Assembly (NCBI GenBank): GCA_036377075.1
Contig: DASUZB010000120.1
Span: forward strand, 1-55,077
Reading direction: 5' to 3'
DNA from: DASUZB01 sp036377075
GTDB taxonomy: Bacteria > Actinomycetota > CALGFH01
DNA length: 55,077 bases
Shown: positions 16,206-24,522 of the stretch, piece after piece
Layout: the number at the start of each line of letters is the position of its first letter
How positions within the stretch are numbered: position 1 is the stretch's first letter
The notes under the pieces: generated by a model
Seen by the model: the letters and a program-made list of their open reading frames with translations, nothing else
What the model was told of the DNA's origin: nothing
The model's database searches: none
Made by a program: the position numbers and the translations under genes

Positions 16206-16637
16206 ATGACCAGCAGCAGCGGTGAAGCCCACTTCAGCAGCCAGGCCCATGGCGTGCCCACGGGGCCGGGTCGCTTCGTCACGGTCAACGACATCGACCC
16301 CGTCGAGTTCGTCCCTGGCCTGGCGTTCCGTCCGGTGCTCGGCGAGAACGCCATGGCCAACTTCGTGTCGTTCGCGCCCCACACGGTCGCCCCCACCCAC
16401 GTCCACGAGGAGGAGCAGATCGTCGTCGTGCTCGAGGGCGAGTTCGAGTTCCACATCGACGGGCAGTCGCGCACCATGCGCCCTGGGGACGTGGCGGTGA
16501 TCCCGCCGTGGGTCCCGCACGGCGCCCACACCCTGGAGTCCCCGTGTGTCGAGGTGGACATGTTCACCCCGCCGCGCCGGACGCTGCTGGAGCACGCGGA
16601 CACCAAGGGCGCCGAGCCGCCGAAGGGCCGGGCCTGA
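16206..16637 (+). CDS. Small cupin-domain protein
   Basis: 143 residues, one cupin_2 barrel. Metal-binding motif 1 reads APTHVHEEEQIVVVLEGEFEFHID (H-x-H, then E) and motif 2 PPWVPHGAHTLESP (His). These three His plus one Glu would bind Mn/Fe/Zn. Substrate unknown; such proteins often act as sugar or phenolic isomerases/dioxygenases or as sensors. ATG 16206 is taken, TTG 16200 is in the same frame. Its TGA overlaps the ATG of the quinone oxidoreductase by one base (TGATG), so the two form an operon and may serve one pathway. Confidence 0.82.
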   Translation: MTSSSGEAHFSSQAHGVPTGPGRFVTVNDIDPVEFVPGLAFRPVLGENAMANFVSFAPHTVAPTHVHEEEQIVVVLEGEFEFHIDGQSRTMRPGDVAVIPPWVPHGAHTLESPCVEVDMFTPPRRTLLEHADTKGAEPPKGRA

Positions 16638-17623
16638 TGCACGGCATCCAGGTGTCGGAGTTCGGTGGGCCTGAGGTCCTGGAGCACCGAGAGCTGCCCG
16701 TGCCGGAACCCGGGGCCGGTCAGGTCCGGGTGCGCCTGCACGCGATCGGCGTCAACCCCGCCGACACCTACATTCGGACCGGTACCTACGCGTTCTTCAC
16801 CCCGGAGCTGCCCTACACGCCGGGGTTCGACGGGGCCGGCGTGGTCGATGCGGTCGGTGCCGGGGTGGACGAGGTGGCGCCGGGGGATCGGGTCTTCGTG
16901 GCGGCGCTGGGAACGCCCGGCTGCTCCGGCCTGTACGCGGACCTGGCCGTGGTGGACGCGGCGGTGGTCCATCCGCTGCCCGCCGCCCTGTCGTACGGCC
17001 AGGGCGCAGCCGTGGGGGTGCCATGTGTGACCGCCTGGCGCGCGCTGTTCCAGAAGGCCCGCCTCCAACCGGGAGAGACCGTGCTCATCCACGGCGCGAG
17101 CGGTGGCGTGGGGGTCCCGGCCACCCAGCTGGCCGCCGACGTTGGCGCAGTGGTCGTCGGCACGGCCGGGTCCGCGGCGGGGATGGAGGTGGTCCGCCGG
17201 GCCGGCGCCGGCCACGTCCTCGACCATTCGGCGCCTGGGTACCTGGACGAGCTGTCTGGCATCACCGGTGGACGCGGGGTCTCGGTGGTGGTGGAGATGC
17301 TGGCGGACGTGAACCTGGAACATGACCTGGGCGTGCTGGCGGCCGGCGGGCGGGTGGTGGTTGTCGGCAGCCGGGGACGCCTGCAGTTCACCCCGCGGCT
17401 CACCATGATCAAGGAGGCGACCGTCATGGGGACCGCCCTGTGGAACGCCTCGGAGGCGGAGACGGCGGGCGCGCTGGCGGCGGTGGCGGCCAAGCTGCAC
17501 AGCGGCGCCCTCGCGCCGGTGGTCGGCGAGGAGCTGCCCCTGCGCGAGGCGGCGGTCGCGCACCACCGGATCCTCGAGTCAGGGGCTCGCGGGAAGCTGA
17601 TCCTGGTGCCGGACCAAGCCTGA
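16637..17623 (+). CDS. NADPH:quinone oxidoreductase, zeta-crystallin type
   Basis: 328 residues, medium-chain dehydrogenase/reductase without the structural zinc loop. N-terminal GroES-like domain (IQVSEFGGPEVLEHRELPVPEPGAGQVRV, GVNPADTYIRTG, PGFDGAGVV) and a Rossmann domain with the nucleotide motif IHGASGGVGVPATQLA. AAVGVPCVTAWRALF precedes it as in quinone oxidoreductases. Uses NADPH to reduce quinones or enones; physiological substrate unknown. Translationally coupled to the cupin gene upstream and convergent with a second enzyme of the same family at 17692-18594. Confidence 0.88.
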   Translation: MHGIQVSEFGGPEVLEHRELPVPEPGAGQVRVRLHAIGVNPADTYIRTGTYAFFTPELPYTPGFDGAGVVDAVGAGVDEVAPGDRVFVAALGTPGCSGLYADLAVVDAAVVHPLPAALSYGQGAAVGVPCVTAWRALFQKARLQPGETVLIHGASGGVGVPATQLAADVGAVVVGTAGSAAGMEVVRRAGAGHVLDHSAPGYLDELSGITGGRGVSVVVEMLADVNLEHDLGVLAAGGRVVVVGSRGRLQFTPRLTMIKEATVMGTALWNASEAETAGALAAVAAKLHSGALAPVVGEELPLREAAVAHHRILESGARGKLILVPDQA

Positions 17624-17691
17624 GGGTTGGCCGTGGGTCCGCTGGACCGATCGAGGCGGCGTCCTGCTCCTGGGCGTCAGCCCGTGGCGCT

Positions 17692-18594
17692 TCAGGGGAC
17701 GAGGACCAGCTTTCCGCGGACGTGGCCGGACTGGCTGACGCGGTAGGCCTCGGCGGCGCGGTCGAACGGGAAGGTCTGCACCTTGATCACCAGCTTGTTC
17801 TGCGCCAGCAGCTCGGCGACCTGCGCCAGGGCCTGCATGGGCCGGCTGTCGGCGCCGCCACCGGTGACGCGCGCTCCGGCCTGGCCGGCGGCGTAGTTGG
17901 CGATGCTCACCACCTGGGACGGCTCGGGTGCCAAGCTGACCAGGTCCTCGACCGGGGCCTTGCCCGCGACGTCGAAGACCGCGTCGACCGGCCCGCCGGC
18001 AGCTGCCCGGACCCGCTCGGCCACGCCCTGGCCGTAGCGCACCGGGGTCGCCCCGATCTCCCGCAGGTAGTCGTCGTTGGCCTCGCTGGCCGAGGCGATC
18101 ACCTTCGCGCCCCGGGCGAGCGCCATCTGCACGGCGACCGCGCCCACGCCACCCGCACCGCCGTCGACGAACAGCGTGTCGCCGGCCTTGACGCCGAGCA
18201 GGCGAAGGCCGCGTTCACCGGTCTCGCCGGCCACGCCCGCCGCGGCGGCCACCGCCCAGTCGATCGATGGCGGCTTGGCCGCCCAGGAGCCCAGCACGGC
18301 GTACTCCGCCTGGGTGTGCTGGCCGCGGCCGAACACCTCGTCGCCCACCGAGACGCCGGTGACCCCGTCGCCGACCTCGTCGACCACGCCGGCGGCGTCG
18401 TAGCCGAGGTACCCGGTGCCCTCCATGGGCTTGCCGCCGGACAACGCGCCGGAGACGACCTTCCAGTCGATCGGGTTCACGCTCGCCGCACGCACCGCGA
18501 TCCGGACCTGCCCAGGGCCAGCGTGGGGATCAGGAGCCTCGGCCCACTCCAGGACCTCCGGGCCCCCGTACGCCCTGAACCGCAACGCTCGCAT
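17692..18594 (-). CDS. NADP-dependent oxidoreductase, zeta-crystallin-like
   Basis: 300 residues of the same MDR superfamily as its convergent neighbour but clearly a different branch: GPEVLEWAEAPDPHAGPGQVRI, SVNPIDWKVVSGAL, GYDAAGVVDEVG, nucleotide motif FVDGGAGGVGAVAVQMA (Asp-Gly-Gly where many have Gly-Ala-Ser). Ends with the usual GHVRGKLVLVP. ATG 18594 has GGGAGGAG 6 nt upstream. Likely a cytoplasmic NADPH-dependent enone/quinone reductase. The 68 bp between the two stops carries no strong hairpin. Confidence 0.87.
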   Translation of the reverse strand: MRALRFRAYGGPEVLEWAEAPDPHAGPGQVRIAVRAASVNPIDWKVVSGALSGGKPMEGTGYLGYDAAGVVDEVGDGVTGVSVGDEVFGRGQHTQAEYAVLGSWAAKPPSIDWAVAAAAGVAGETGERGLRLLGVKAGDTLFVDGGAGGVGAVAVQMALARGAKVIASASEANDDYLREIGATPVRYGQGVAERVRAAAGGPVDAVFDVAGKAPVEDLVSLAPEPSQVVSIANYAAGQAGARVTGGGADSRPMQALAQVAELLAQNKLVIKVQTFPFDRAAEAYRVSQSGHVRGKLVLVP

Positions 18595-18899
18595 CCGCCA
18601 CTCCTCCCGTGCGGGCGGGTCAACCGCCGCTTCCAGGGTCAGCCGCCCGGGCAGCGAGCCAAGTCAGCCTCGACCGACCCAGGGCAGTTCGTTGCTCCCG
18701 GATGATGCCACGCGCTCCTTCCTGATCGTCTGGTTCAGGCCGTCCTCAGCCCCTCAAAACAGCGAAAGACCTCCACGTCGCGGAGCTCCGCGACGCCCTC
18801 GGCCTCAATGCAACGGTGCCCTCAGAAGTGGTGAATCGCGACGATCCGGATGCCGCTGAAACCACCGCTGTAACCAGAGGAGCAAGCGCATCGCTCTTG
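18595..18899. other. Promoter region without a gene
   Basis: 305 bp between two divergent genes. The kinase frame stays open upstream to before 18741 and translates as plausible protein (KTAKDLHVAELRDALGL), which could be a decayed gene end, but it has no start with a ribosome site. An AGAGGAG at 18876 lies too far (17 nt) from ATG 18900 to decide the start. Confidence 0.4.
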
Positions 18900-20306
18900 A
18901 TGCCGATGAGCCGGACGCCGCCATTCCCCGAGGACGCCCTGGAGCCGCTCGGCGGCCGGTACGAGGTCGTCCGGCCGCTGGGCATCGGCCGGACGACCAT
19001 GGTGTTCGAGGCGTGGGACCGCAACGAGCGCCGCCGTGTCGCGCTGAAGGTCCCCGTCCGGCAGTTCGCCGCCGACGAGGCGTTCCTCGCCAGGCTCCAA
19101 CGCGAGGTCGAGGCGGTCGCCGGCTTCGACCACCCGAACGTCGCCGCGGTCCACGGGTTCGAGCGGGACGGCCCGGCCGGGTTCGTGGTCGTCGAGCTGG
19201 TCGAGGGTTCCACGCTCTGGGACATGCTCGCCACCCGTGGGCCCCTGCCTTCGGCCGGGGCGGCCAGGATCGCCCTGCAGACCTGCGCCGCCCTGGACGC
19301 TGCCCATGCCAGGGGTCTCACCCACGGTCACCTCACCCTGGCCAACGTCCTGCTCCGCATCGACGGCCGCGTGAAGCTGACCGACTTCCGCCTCGCCCAG
19401 GCGGCCCGGCCATTGGTCGCGGCTCCCGATCCCGAAGGCGACCTTCGGGCGCTTGGCCGCTGCCTGGCGGTGATGTTGACCGGCGTGGAACCGGCCCCCG
19501 GCGAGCGGGTCCGGCTCAGCCCAGAGGTGCCGGCCGAGCTGGCAGCGATCGTGGTCAGGGCGGCCGGCGACCACCAGAACGGGTACCGCTCGACGGACGA
19601 CCTCGGCCGCGACCTTGCGCGCTTCCTGGCAACGGTGCGCCGCGGCGAAGCCCCGGTCAGCCTGCCAGGTGCCGCGGCCGCGCACGACCCACCGGACGGG
19701 GCAGCCGCGGACTCCCACCAGGCGATCGAGCCGAAACGGTCCCTGCCAGGACCGGCGCACGGGGAACCGCCCGCTGCCAGCGAGGCGGGCAGCCCACCCG
19801 CAAGGCGCCGCCCGAGGCTGGCAGTCGTCGCGGTCGCCGGAGCGTGCCTGGCCGTCGCGGTCGCGGTCGTTGCCTTCGCGGGGCTTGGCCGTGACCCGGA
19901 TCGGCACGCCGACGGTCGGACCGTCGCGGGACCCGCGCTCGCACAACTGCCTCCGACGACCAGCCAGCCAGCGTTCGGCAGCGGGGAACCGGCCCCGACG
20001 ACCGCACCGCAGACCACCGCGCCGCCGCAGACCACCTCGGCGCCAGCACCCACCACCACCACCGGTCGCGGGGGGGCGGGTGGTTCGGGCCAGCAGGTCA
20101 CGGTCCCCAACGTGGTGGGACGCGATCGCGAGCAGGCGGTGGCCACCCTCACCAAGGCCCGGCTCGGCGTCCGGGTCGTCCTGGTCCAGGTCCACGGCGC
20201 CGGGCGGGTCGATCGGGTGGTCAGCCAGGAGCCGTCGGCCGGCCAGGCCGTCCCGCCCGGGTCCGTGGTGACGCTGACGGTCGGCGCCAAGCAACTGCCC
20301 GGCTGA
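18900..20306 (+). CDS. Membrane pseudokinase with one PASTA domain
   Basis: 468 residues. Protein-kinase-like domain at about 20-245: YEVVRPLGIGRTTMVFEAWD (glycine loop lacks later Gly), RVALKVP (Lys present), REVEAVAGFDHPNV (helix C Glu present). The catalytic loop reads HGHLTLANVLL, so HRD has lost its Asp, and the Mg loop reads TDFRLAQ, not DFG; no APE motif follows. Hence probably catalytically dead. Then a Pro-rich linker, one transmembrane helix (LAVVAVAGACLAVAVAVVAF), a Thr/Pro-rich stretch and a single C-terminal PASTA domain (VTVPNVVGRDREQAVATL...GSVVTLTVG) outside the cell. PASTA binds peptidoglycan fragments or lipid II in Ser/Thr kinases. It probably acts as a scaffold in cell-wall signalling, in the manner of mycobacterial pseudokinases; this is inference. 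Confidence 0.82.
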   Translation: MPMSRTPPFPEDALEPLGGRYEVVRPLGIGRTTMVFEAWDRNERRRVALKVPVRQFAADEAFLARLQREVEAVAGFDHPNVAAVHGFERDGPAGFVVVELVEGSTLWDMLATRGPLPSAGAARIALQTCAALDAAHARGLTHGHLTLANVLLRIDGRVKLTDFRLAQAARPLVAAPDPEGDLRALGRCLAVMLTGVEPAPGERVRLSPEVPAELAAIVVRAAGDHQNGYRSTDDLGRDLARFLATVRRGEAPVSLPGAAAAHDPPDGAAADSHQAIEPKRSLPGPAHGEPPAASEAGSPPARRRPRLAVVAVAGACLAVAVAVVAFAGLGRDPDRHADGRTVAGPALAQLPPTTSQPAFGSGEPAPTTAPQTTAPPQTTSAPAPTTTTGRGGAGGSGQQVTVPNVVGRDREQAVATLTKARLGVRVVLVQVHGAGRVDRVVSQEPSAGQAVPPGSVVTLTVGAKQLPG

Positions 20307-20470
20307 GACCCCCCGCCCGCGCGCCGTTCGACCGTAGCCCGTGGCGGCACTGTGCGTTCGCTGTGACGTGCGAGAGCGGCGAGGCTGTCTGCATCACCGC
20401 CCTCCCTCTCCTTCGTCGCTCGGCATCCAGCCGACGGTCCAGCGCCGCTTCCACGCCCCGCAGGCCGTCC
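20307..20470. other. Short gap between convergent genes
   Basis: 164 bp, no gene, no clear terminator hairpin found. Confidence 0.4.
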
Positions 20471-21016
20471 TCACGCGCCGACGCCGAGCAGGCGCCGGGC
20501 GAGGCTGCCCTGCAGCCGGGTGACCGCCTCGATGATCCAGGGGGCAACGAACAGGAACACCAGCCCGCCCGCGGCGTGGACGGCCCACGCGCCTGCCAGG
20601 GTCGGACCACCCCAGGAACGCTGGTAGGAGTCCATCGTGTCCGGCCGGAGGGGGTAGGCGAGGTTCGCGAAGACCAGCAGCCACAGGTAGACGACCAGGG
20701 CCAGCGAGGCCAGGTTGAGGGGCAGGCCGAGCACCGCGTGGGCCAGCACCCGGCCAGCCGTGCGACGGGCTGCCGGCTGGTCGATGCGCAGCGCCAGGTA
20801 GCGACGGGCAAGGTCTCGCTGCAACCTCGCCGCGGCCTGGTCCCTGCCGAGCAGCACGAGCGGCAGGGAGGCGAGACCGAGTGGCAGCGCGAGGAGGACG
20901 TAGAGCGTCCGCCGCCACGGGCCGGCGCTGAACGGCCGCCTCCACCACTGGACGCGGGAGGGCCGAGAAGGGCCTCGCGCCGCGCCGGGATCCGGGTGCG
21001 ATGGGCTTGTCGTCAC
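20471..21016 (-). CDS. Stand-alone sensor-domain membrane protein
   Basis: 181 residues. RRTLYVLLALPLGLASLPLVLLG is the opening typical of the 'putative sensor' domain (PF13796) that precedes actinobacterial histidine kinases. It is followed by a cytoplasmic segment rich in Arg/Ala, two helices (VLGLPLNLASLALVVYLWLLVFANLAYPLRPD and AVHAAGGLVFLFVAPWIIEAVTRL). No kinase module follows; the protein ends at LLGVGA. GTG 21016 is taken as start (AAAGGA about 9 nt upstream). It may modulate a partner kinase or be unrelated. It follows the hydrolase gene on the same strand by 106 bp. Confidence 0.65.
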   Translation of the reverse strand: MTTSPSHPDPGAARGPSRPSRVQWWRRPFSAGPWRRTLYVLLALPLGLASLPLVLLGRDQAAARLQRDLARRYLALRIDQPAARRTAGRVLAHAVLGLPLNLASLALVVYLWLLVFANLAYPLRPDTMDSYQRSWGGPTLAGAWAVHAAGGLVFLFVAPWIIEAVTRLQGSLARRLLGVGA

Positions 21017-21122
21017 GATGGTTGCGTCCTTTCCGGTCGTCGGGTCATGGGCCGTGACCGCCGACTGGGCCGGCCCGCACCCTGCATCCCGCTGCCACGA
21101 TCGCCGCCAACGGGCGGCGGTC

Positions 21123-22562
21123 TCACGCCGGACGGCTCGTTCGGGCGGGGTGGCGGGTGGCGCGGGCGAGCGAGCGGTCGAAGAAGTCGGCGACCGTCTC
21201 GGTGAGCTGGCCAGGCGTTGGCCGCTGCGACGGGTCGTTCAGGCCGTGGTCGGCGCCCTGGACCAGCACGAGCCTCACCGGCACACCGGCCGCTTCGAGC
21301 CGCCGGGCGAGCTCCTGCGACTGCCGCGGTCGGACGCCCTGGTCGTCGGTGCCGTGCAGGATCAGGAAGGGCGGGCCGCCAGCCGCGGCTCCGGCTCCGA
21401 CGTAGCTGAGCGGGCTGGCGGAGCTGCGCACGCCGGCCGAGGTGCCGAGCGCCATCCCCGCGACCACGCGGGCGAACGGCTCCGAGTCGCCAAGGTCGGT
21501 GAGGTCGGCAGGCCCGAACATGTCGACCACCGCCTGGACGGCGCTGGACTGGTCGGCGTACTGCCCGTGGTCGAACCCGGCCTCCGGACCGGCCAGGCCG
21601 AGCAGCGAGACCAGCGCGCCGCCGCCGCTGGACCCCCACGCGCCGATCCGGCCAGGGTCGATGCCGAACGCGCTCGCGTGGGCGCGCAGGAACCGCACCG
21701 CGCACTTCGCGTCCTGCAGCGCCGCCGGCCAGGGGCTCAACGGCGCCAGGCGGTAGTCGATCGAGGCGACGACGAAGCCACGCTGGCTGAGCGAGGCGCG
21801 CAACCGCGGCACCAAGGCACCGGCGTGGTTGGCCAGGCCGGCGCCGAGGCCGTGGGGCTTGCGGTCGCCGAGTGCGTAGCCGCCGCCGTGCACGTACAGG
21901 GCGACCGGTGCGGGCCGGGCCGCCGACGCGGGTGGCTGGTAAAGGTCCATGGCGAGCCTGGTCCCCTGCTGGGTGCAGTAGGTGACCGTGGTGGTCGTCC
22001 CGGGCGAGGGGCTGTCCGGCACCGGGCCACCCGCGCGGGCGAAGGTGGTGAACCCGTCGGTGGCGAACGCCACCCCGCCGGCCGTGAGGAGCGCCGCCAG
22101 CAGTAACGGCGGCACGCTGGCCACCATCACCAGCAGCGGGCTGCGCACCCGCGGTTCTCGCGGCCAGCGGGCGGCCGCCGACACCAGCCCCACCGCCGCG
22201 AGCGACTCGAGTGCGGCACAGAGGAAGTCGGTGAAGCCGACGGCGGTGTCCAGCGGCAGCCACGGGTTCGGGCCGGGCAGCCCCACGGTGTGGGCGAGCG
22301 CCCAGGCCGCCACCACCGCCAGGCTGACGGCGGCGGCCGCGACCAGCTTCCGCTTCGTCGGCGTGGCGAGCAGCCCGACCGCCAGGCTGGCCTGCGTGAT
22401 CCCGGCGGCGGCGAACAAGATCCCACCCACCAGGTTGGCCTGCAGCAGCGCGGGCAGCACCGCCAGGTAGGTCGCGGCCCCTCCGAGGCTGAACGCGACC
22501 GCGCTGACCAGCAGCGGCCCGCGCCGACGCCGGCTGGAGGCGTGTGTGGCGGTCGGGATCAC
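21123..22562 (-). CDS. Membrane-anchored alpha/beta hydrolase (esterase/lipase-like)
   Basis: 479 residues from GTG 22562, which has GGAGG 6 nt upstream; TTG 22568 overlaps that site and is less likely. The N-terminal 180 residues contain about five membrane helices (AVAFSLGGAATYLAVLPALLQ, GILFAAAGITQASLAVGLLA and others). The C-terminal 280 residues are an alpha/beta hydrolase: oxyanion HGGGY, nucleophile elbow GAWGSSGGGALVS, Asp in ILHGTDDQGV, His in VQGADHGLND. This resembles acetyl-esterase/BD-FAE and prolyl-oligopeptidase-like enzymes. The catalytic domain should face outside. Substrate unknown, probably a lipid or esterified polysaccharide. Confidence 0.82.
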   Translation of the reverse strand: MIPTATHASSRRRRGPLLVSAVAFSLGGAATYLAVLPALLQANLVGGILFAAAGITQASLAVGLLATPTKRKLVAAAAVSLAVVAAWALAHTVGLPGPNPWLPLDTAVGFTDFLCAALESLAAVGLVSAAARWPREPRVRSPLLVMVASVPPLLLAALLTAGGVAFATDGFTTFARAGGPVPDSPSPGTTTTVTYCTQQGTRLAMDLYQPPASAARPAPVALYVHGGGYALGDRKPHGLGAGLANHAGALVPRLRASLSQRGFVVASIDYRLAPLSPWPAALQDAKCAVRFLRAHASAFGIDPGRIGAWGSSGGGALVSLLGLAGPEAGFDHGQYADQSSAVQAVVDMFGPADLTDLGDSEPFARVVAGMALGTSAGVRSSASPLSYVGAGAAAGGPPFLILHGTDDQGVRPRQSQELARRLEAAGVPVRLVLVQGADHGLNDPSQRPTPGQLTETVADFFDRSLARATRHPARTSRPA

Positions 22563-22875
22563 GATCAACCTCCGGACGCGGGCAAGACGGTGTCGCGCAC
22601 GGCGCCACGCTACGGGCCGACGGCGTGGGCGTCGTCCGACCCGCGGCGCGAGTCGCTACGCCGTTGGGGGTAGGCGCCACCGGCGTCGCTGCACCCTGCG
22701 GAGGAGGCACGACCTGCCCAGGGCTACCAGGTCGCGTGCCACGCGTCGGCCTGGCCGAGCTGCTTCAGGCAGCTCGGGGTGCGGCGGGACCGGACGACCT
22801 ACCCGTCACCTCCCGATCCGAGCGTCGCGTGTGGCGCGACCTACTCTGCTTGCACTGTCCTTCCTCATGCATACG
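22563..22875. other. GC-rich gap upstream of the hsp20 promoter
   Basis: 313 bp without a supported gene. It must hold the promoter of the hydrolase gene; I see no convincing boxes. A short complementary pair (CGACCTG near 22710 and CAGGTCG near 22728) could form a hairpin. Confidence 0.4.
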
Positions 22876-22917
22876 GTGAACGGTGTTCTTGACAGTGAAC
22901 GGTGTTCAATGTAGGGT
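22876..22917 (+). promoter_or_regulatory. hsp20 promoter with duplicated operator
   Basis: A -35 TTGACA (22889-22894) and a -10 TAGGGT (22912-22917) are separated by exactly 17 bp. The 13-mer GTGAACGGTGTTC occurs twice, at 22876-22888 (ending at the -35) and 22895-22907 (filling the spacer), 19 bp apart; each contains the dyad GAAC-N3-GTTC. A further GTTCAC half site is at 22920-22925 near the start point. This arrangement is that of a repressor blocking polymerase. It matches neither HAIR (HspR), CIRCE (HrcA) nor the LexA box (which has a 4-nt spacing). Confidence 0.75.
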
Positions 22918-23014
22918 GGGTTCACTCGGCAAGTGCACCCGCTGCACGCACCCGGACCGCGTTGTCCCCGAGCCGGCGGCCGCCTGTTGCGGCCCATGGA
23001 CGAGGGAGAACCAG

Positions 23015-23527
23015 ATGATGCTCAAGACAGCGTGGTACCCATTCGAGGACCTGCGCGGCGCGCAGGAGGAGCTGAGCCAGAGGCAGATGGACCGCCTGTT
23101 CGCGCACGCGCTCGGCCTCCACGGCCAGTGGCAGGGCACGGCGATGTCCAACGCCCCCGCCTGGGCGCCGGCGCTCGACATCTCCGAGCGCAAGGACGCC
23201 TACCTGGTCACCGTCGAGCTCCCCGGGGTCAAGCTCGACGACCTCCAGATCACCCTCGAGGACGGCCTGCTGACCATCCAGGGCGAGCGCCAGTTCACCA
23301 GCGAGTCCTCCGAGCAGCAGTTCCACCGCGTCGAGCGCCGCTACGGCGCCTTCCGCCGCTCGATCACCCTGCCCGCCCACGTCCAGGCTGACGCGGTAGA
23401 GGCCTCGTTCGAGGACGGCGTGCTGCAGGTCCTGGTGCCCAAGGCCGAGGAGGCCAAGCCCAAGCGCATCGAGGTGCGCCCGGCCGGCCAGCGGGAGGCC
23501 ATCGAAGCCACCGCGCCCACCAGCTGA
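23015..23527 (+). CDS. Hsp20 small heat-shock protein
   Basis: 170 residues from ATG 23015 (a second ATG follows at once; GGGAG precedes). The alpha-crystallin domain at about 45-150 begins APALDISERKDAYLVTVELPGVKLDDLQITLEDGLLTI and includes RRYGAFRRSITLPAHVQADAVEASFEDGVLQVLVPK, the usual A-x-x-x-n-G-v-L motif being SFEDGVLQVLVPK. It is an ATP-independent holdase that forms oligomers in the cytoplasm. Single-gene unit: promoter with a duplicated operator directly upstream and a strong terminator about 50 bp downstream. Confidence 0.93.
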   Translation: MMLKTAWYPFEDLRGAQEELSQRQMDRLFAHALGLHGQWQGTAMSNAPAWAPALDISERKDAYLVTVELPGVKLDDLQITLEDGLLTIQGERQFTSESSEQQFHRVERRYGAFRRSITLPAHVQADAVEASFEDGVLQVLVPKAEEAKPKRIEVRPAGQREAIEATAPTS

Positions 23528-23573
23528 CCATCCCAGGGTTGCTCGCGGAACAGGAACACGTCCGCCAGCACAA

Positions 23574-23599
23574 GGCCCCCGGCGGTACCGCCGGGGGCC
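23574..23599 (+). terminator. Rho-independent terminator of hsp20
   Basis: 26-nt perfect palindrome: arms GGCCCCCGGCGG and CCGCCGGGGGCC around a central TA/AC pair, followed by CTTT. It lies 47 nt after the hsp20 stop. Confidence 0.8.
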
Positions 23600-23684
23600 C
23601 TTTACCAGCCCAGCCAACGCGTCGGGCCCCGTTGTTCACCAGCCCGACAGCGAGCCGGCCAGGCACCTACCCTGAAGCGCAGAC

Positions 23685-23710
23685 GCTCGGCGCCGTGCAC
23701 GGCGCCGAGC
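23685..23710. repeat. 26-bp perfect palindrome
   Basis: GCTCGGCGCCGTG (23685-23697) is mirrored exactly by 23698-23710. No T-run follows on either strand, so it is not an obvious terminator. It lies in the 372-bp gap 23528-23899, which holds no gene. Confidence 0.6.
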
Positions 23711-23899
23711 ATGTTCGCGTGTGAGCAGACGACCACGCGGGTACCCGAAGCGCCCGGACAGCGACAGCGACGCCTCGCTTGCACCGCAGGACGGCCTCCA
23801 CCAACCTGGGACCGGCTCACCCAACGAACCTGCGGTCTGATTGGGCGGGATGAGCGGTCGACCGGGAAGCGATCGTCCGGAACGGGAGCGAGGGCGACA

Positions 23900-24283
23900 A
23901 TGAGCGCAGAACGGCCGGCGACCGGAGGGCCAGAACAGGCTCCGGCGGACGGCTCGGAACCACCCGAACCGGAGGTGGCGGCCCCGGCGGACGCCGAGCC
24001 GGCCCTGCCGCAGCACACCATCGAGCCGACCCGGACCAGCATGGTGTGGACCATGGTCGGCACCGGCGTGGTCCTGCTGGTCGCGATCCTGGTGTTCATC
24101 CTGCAGAACGGCCAGCGCGTGCGCGTGCGTTTCCTGATGGCCAACGGCTCGCTGCCGCTGGGCGTGGCGCTGCTGTTCGCCGCGTTGCTCGGCGCGCTGC
24201 TGGTGCTGGTGGCGGGCGCGGCGCGGGTGCTGCAGCTGCGGGTGGTAGCACGGCGCCACCGGCGCACCGACCAAATGCTCTAG
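23900..24283 (+). CDS. LapA-domain (DUF1049) membrane protein
   Basis: 127 residues. An acidic, Pro-rich N-terminus of 45 residues is followed by two helices with a short loop: VWTMVGTGVVLLVAILVFILQNGQRVRVRFL and LPLGVALLFAALLGALLVLVAGAARVLQL, ending in a basic tail (RVVARRHRRTDQ). The I-L-Q-N-x-x-x-V-x-V-x-F-L pattern between the helices is typical of LapA/YciS family proteins. In proteobacteria they act in LPS assembly; in actinobacteria the role is unknown. ATG 23900 has GAGGG upstream. Monocistronic as far as can be seen. Confidence 0.8.
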   Translation: MSAERPATGGPEQAPADGSEPPEPEVAAPADAEPALPQHTIEPTRTSMVWTMVGTGVVLLVAILVFILQNGQRVRVRFLMANGSLPLGVALLFAALLGALLVLVAGAARVLQLRVVARRHRRTDQML

Positions 24284-24522
24284 CGGTCAATCCTCGACAC
24301 TTCGCCGCACCTTGCCAGCGCCCGACCTTGGACGTGCGTGAGGGCCAACTGCGGGGCCAGCGTTGCTCGTGTCGGGCACCAGCCGCCCAGTTTCCAACGC
24401 GGACGGACAAGCGGCTGCGGGTTCCCTGGCGAGTGGTCGCGGCGCCAGCAGTGGCTCAACGCTCAGTCGTGGTCGTCTCGGCGGGTCTCGGCGTAGGCTT
24501 CGGGCATCCCTCGGGAGGCGGC

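Noticed and set aside
18741..18899. N-terminal extension of the pseudokinase or a separate decayed gene
   Set aside because: The frame is open and plausible, but there is no start with a ribosome site and no recognised homology; left as a note only.
22876..22907. LexA/SOS box
   Set aside because: GAAC and GTTC are separated by 3 nt, whereas the actinobacterial LexA box has 4.
22883..23014. Upstream extension of hsp20 to a 214-residue protein
   Set aside because: The extension lies within the promoter and operator region and starts at the operator itself; ATG 23015 has a ribosome site.
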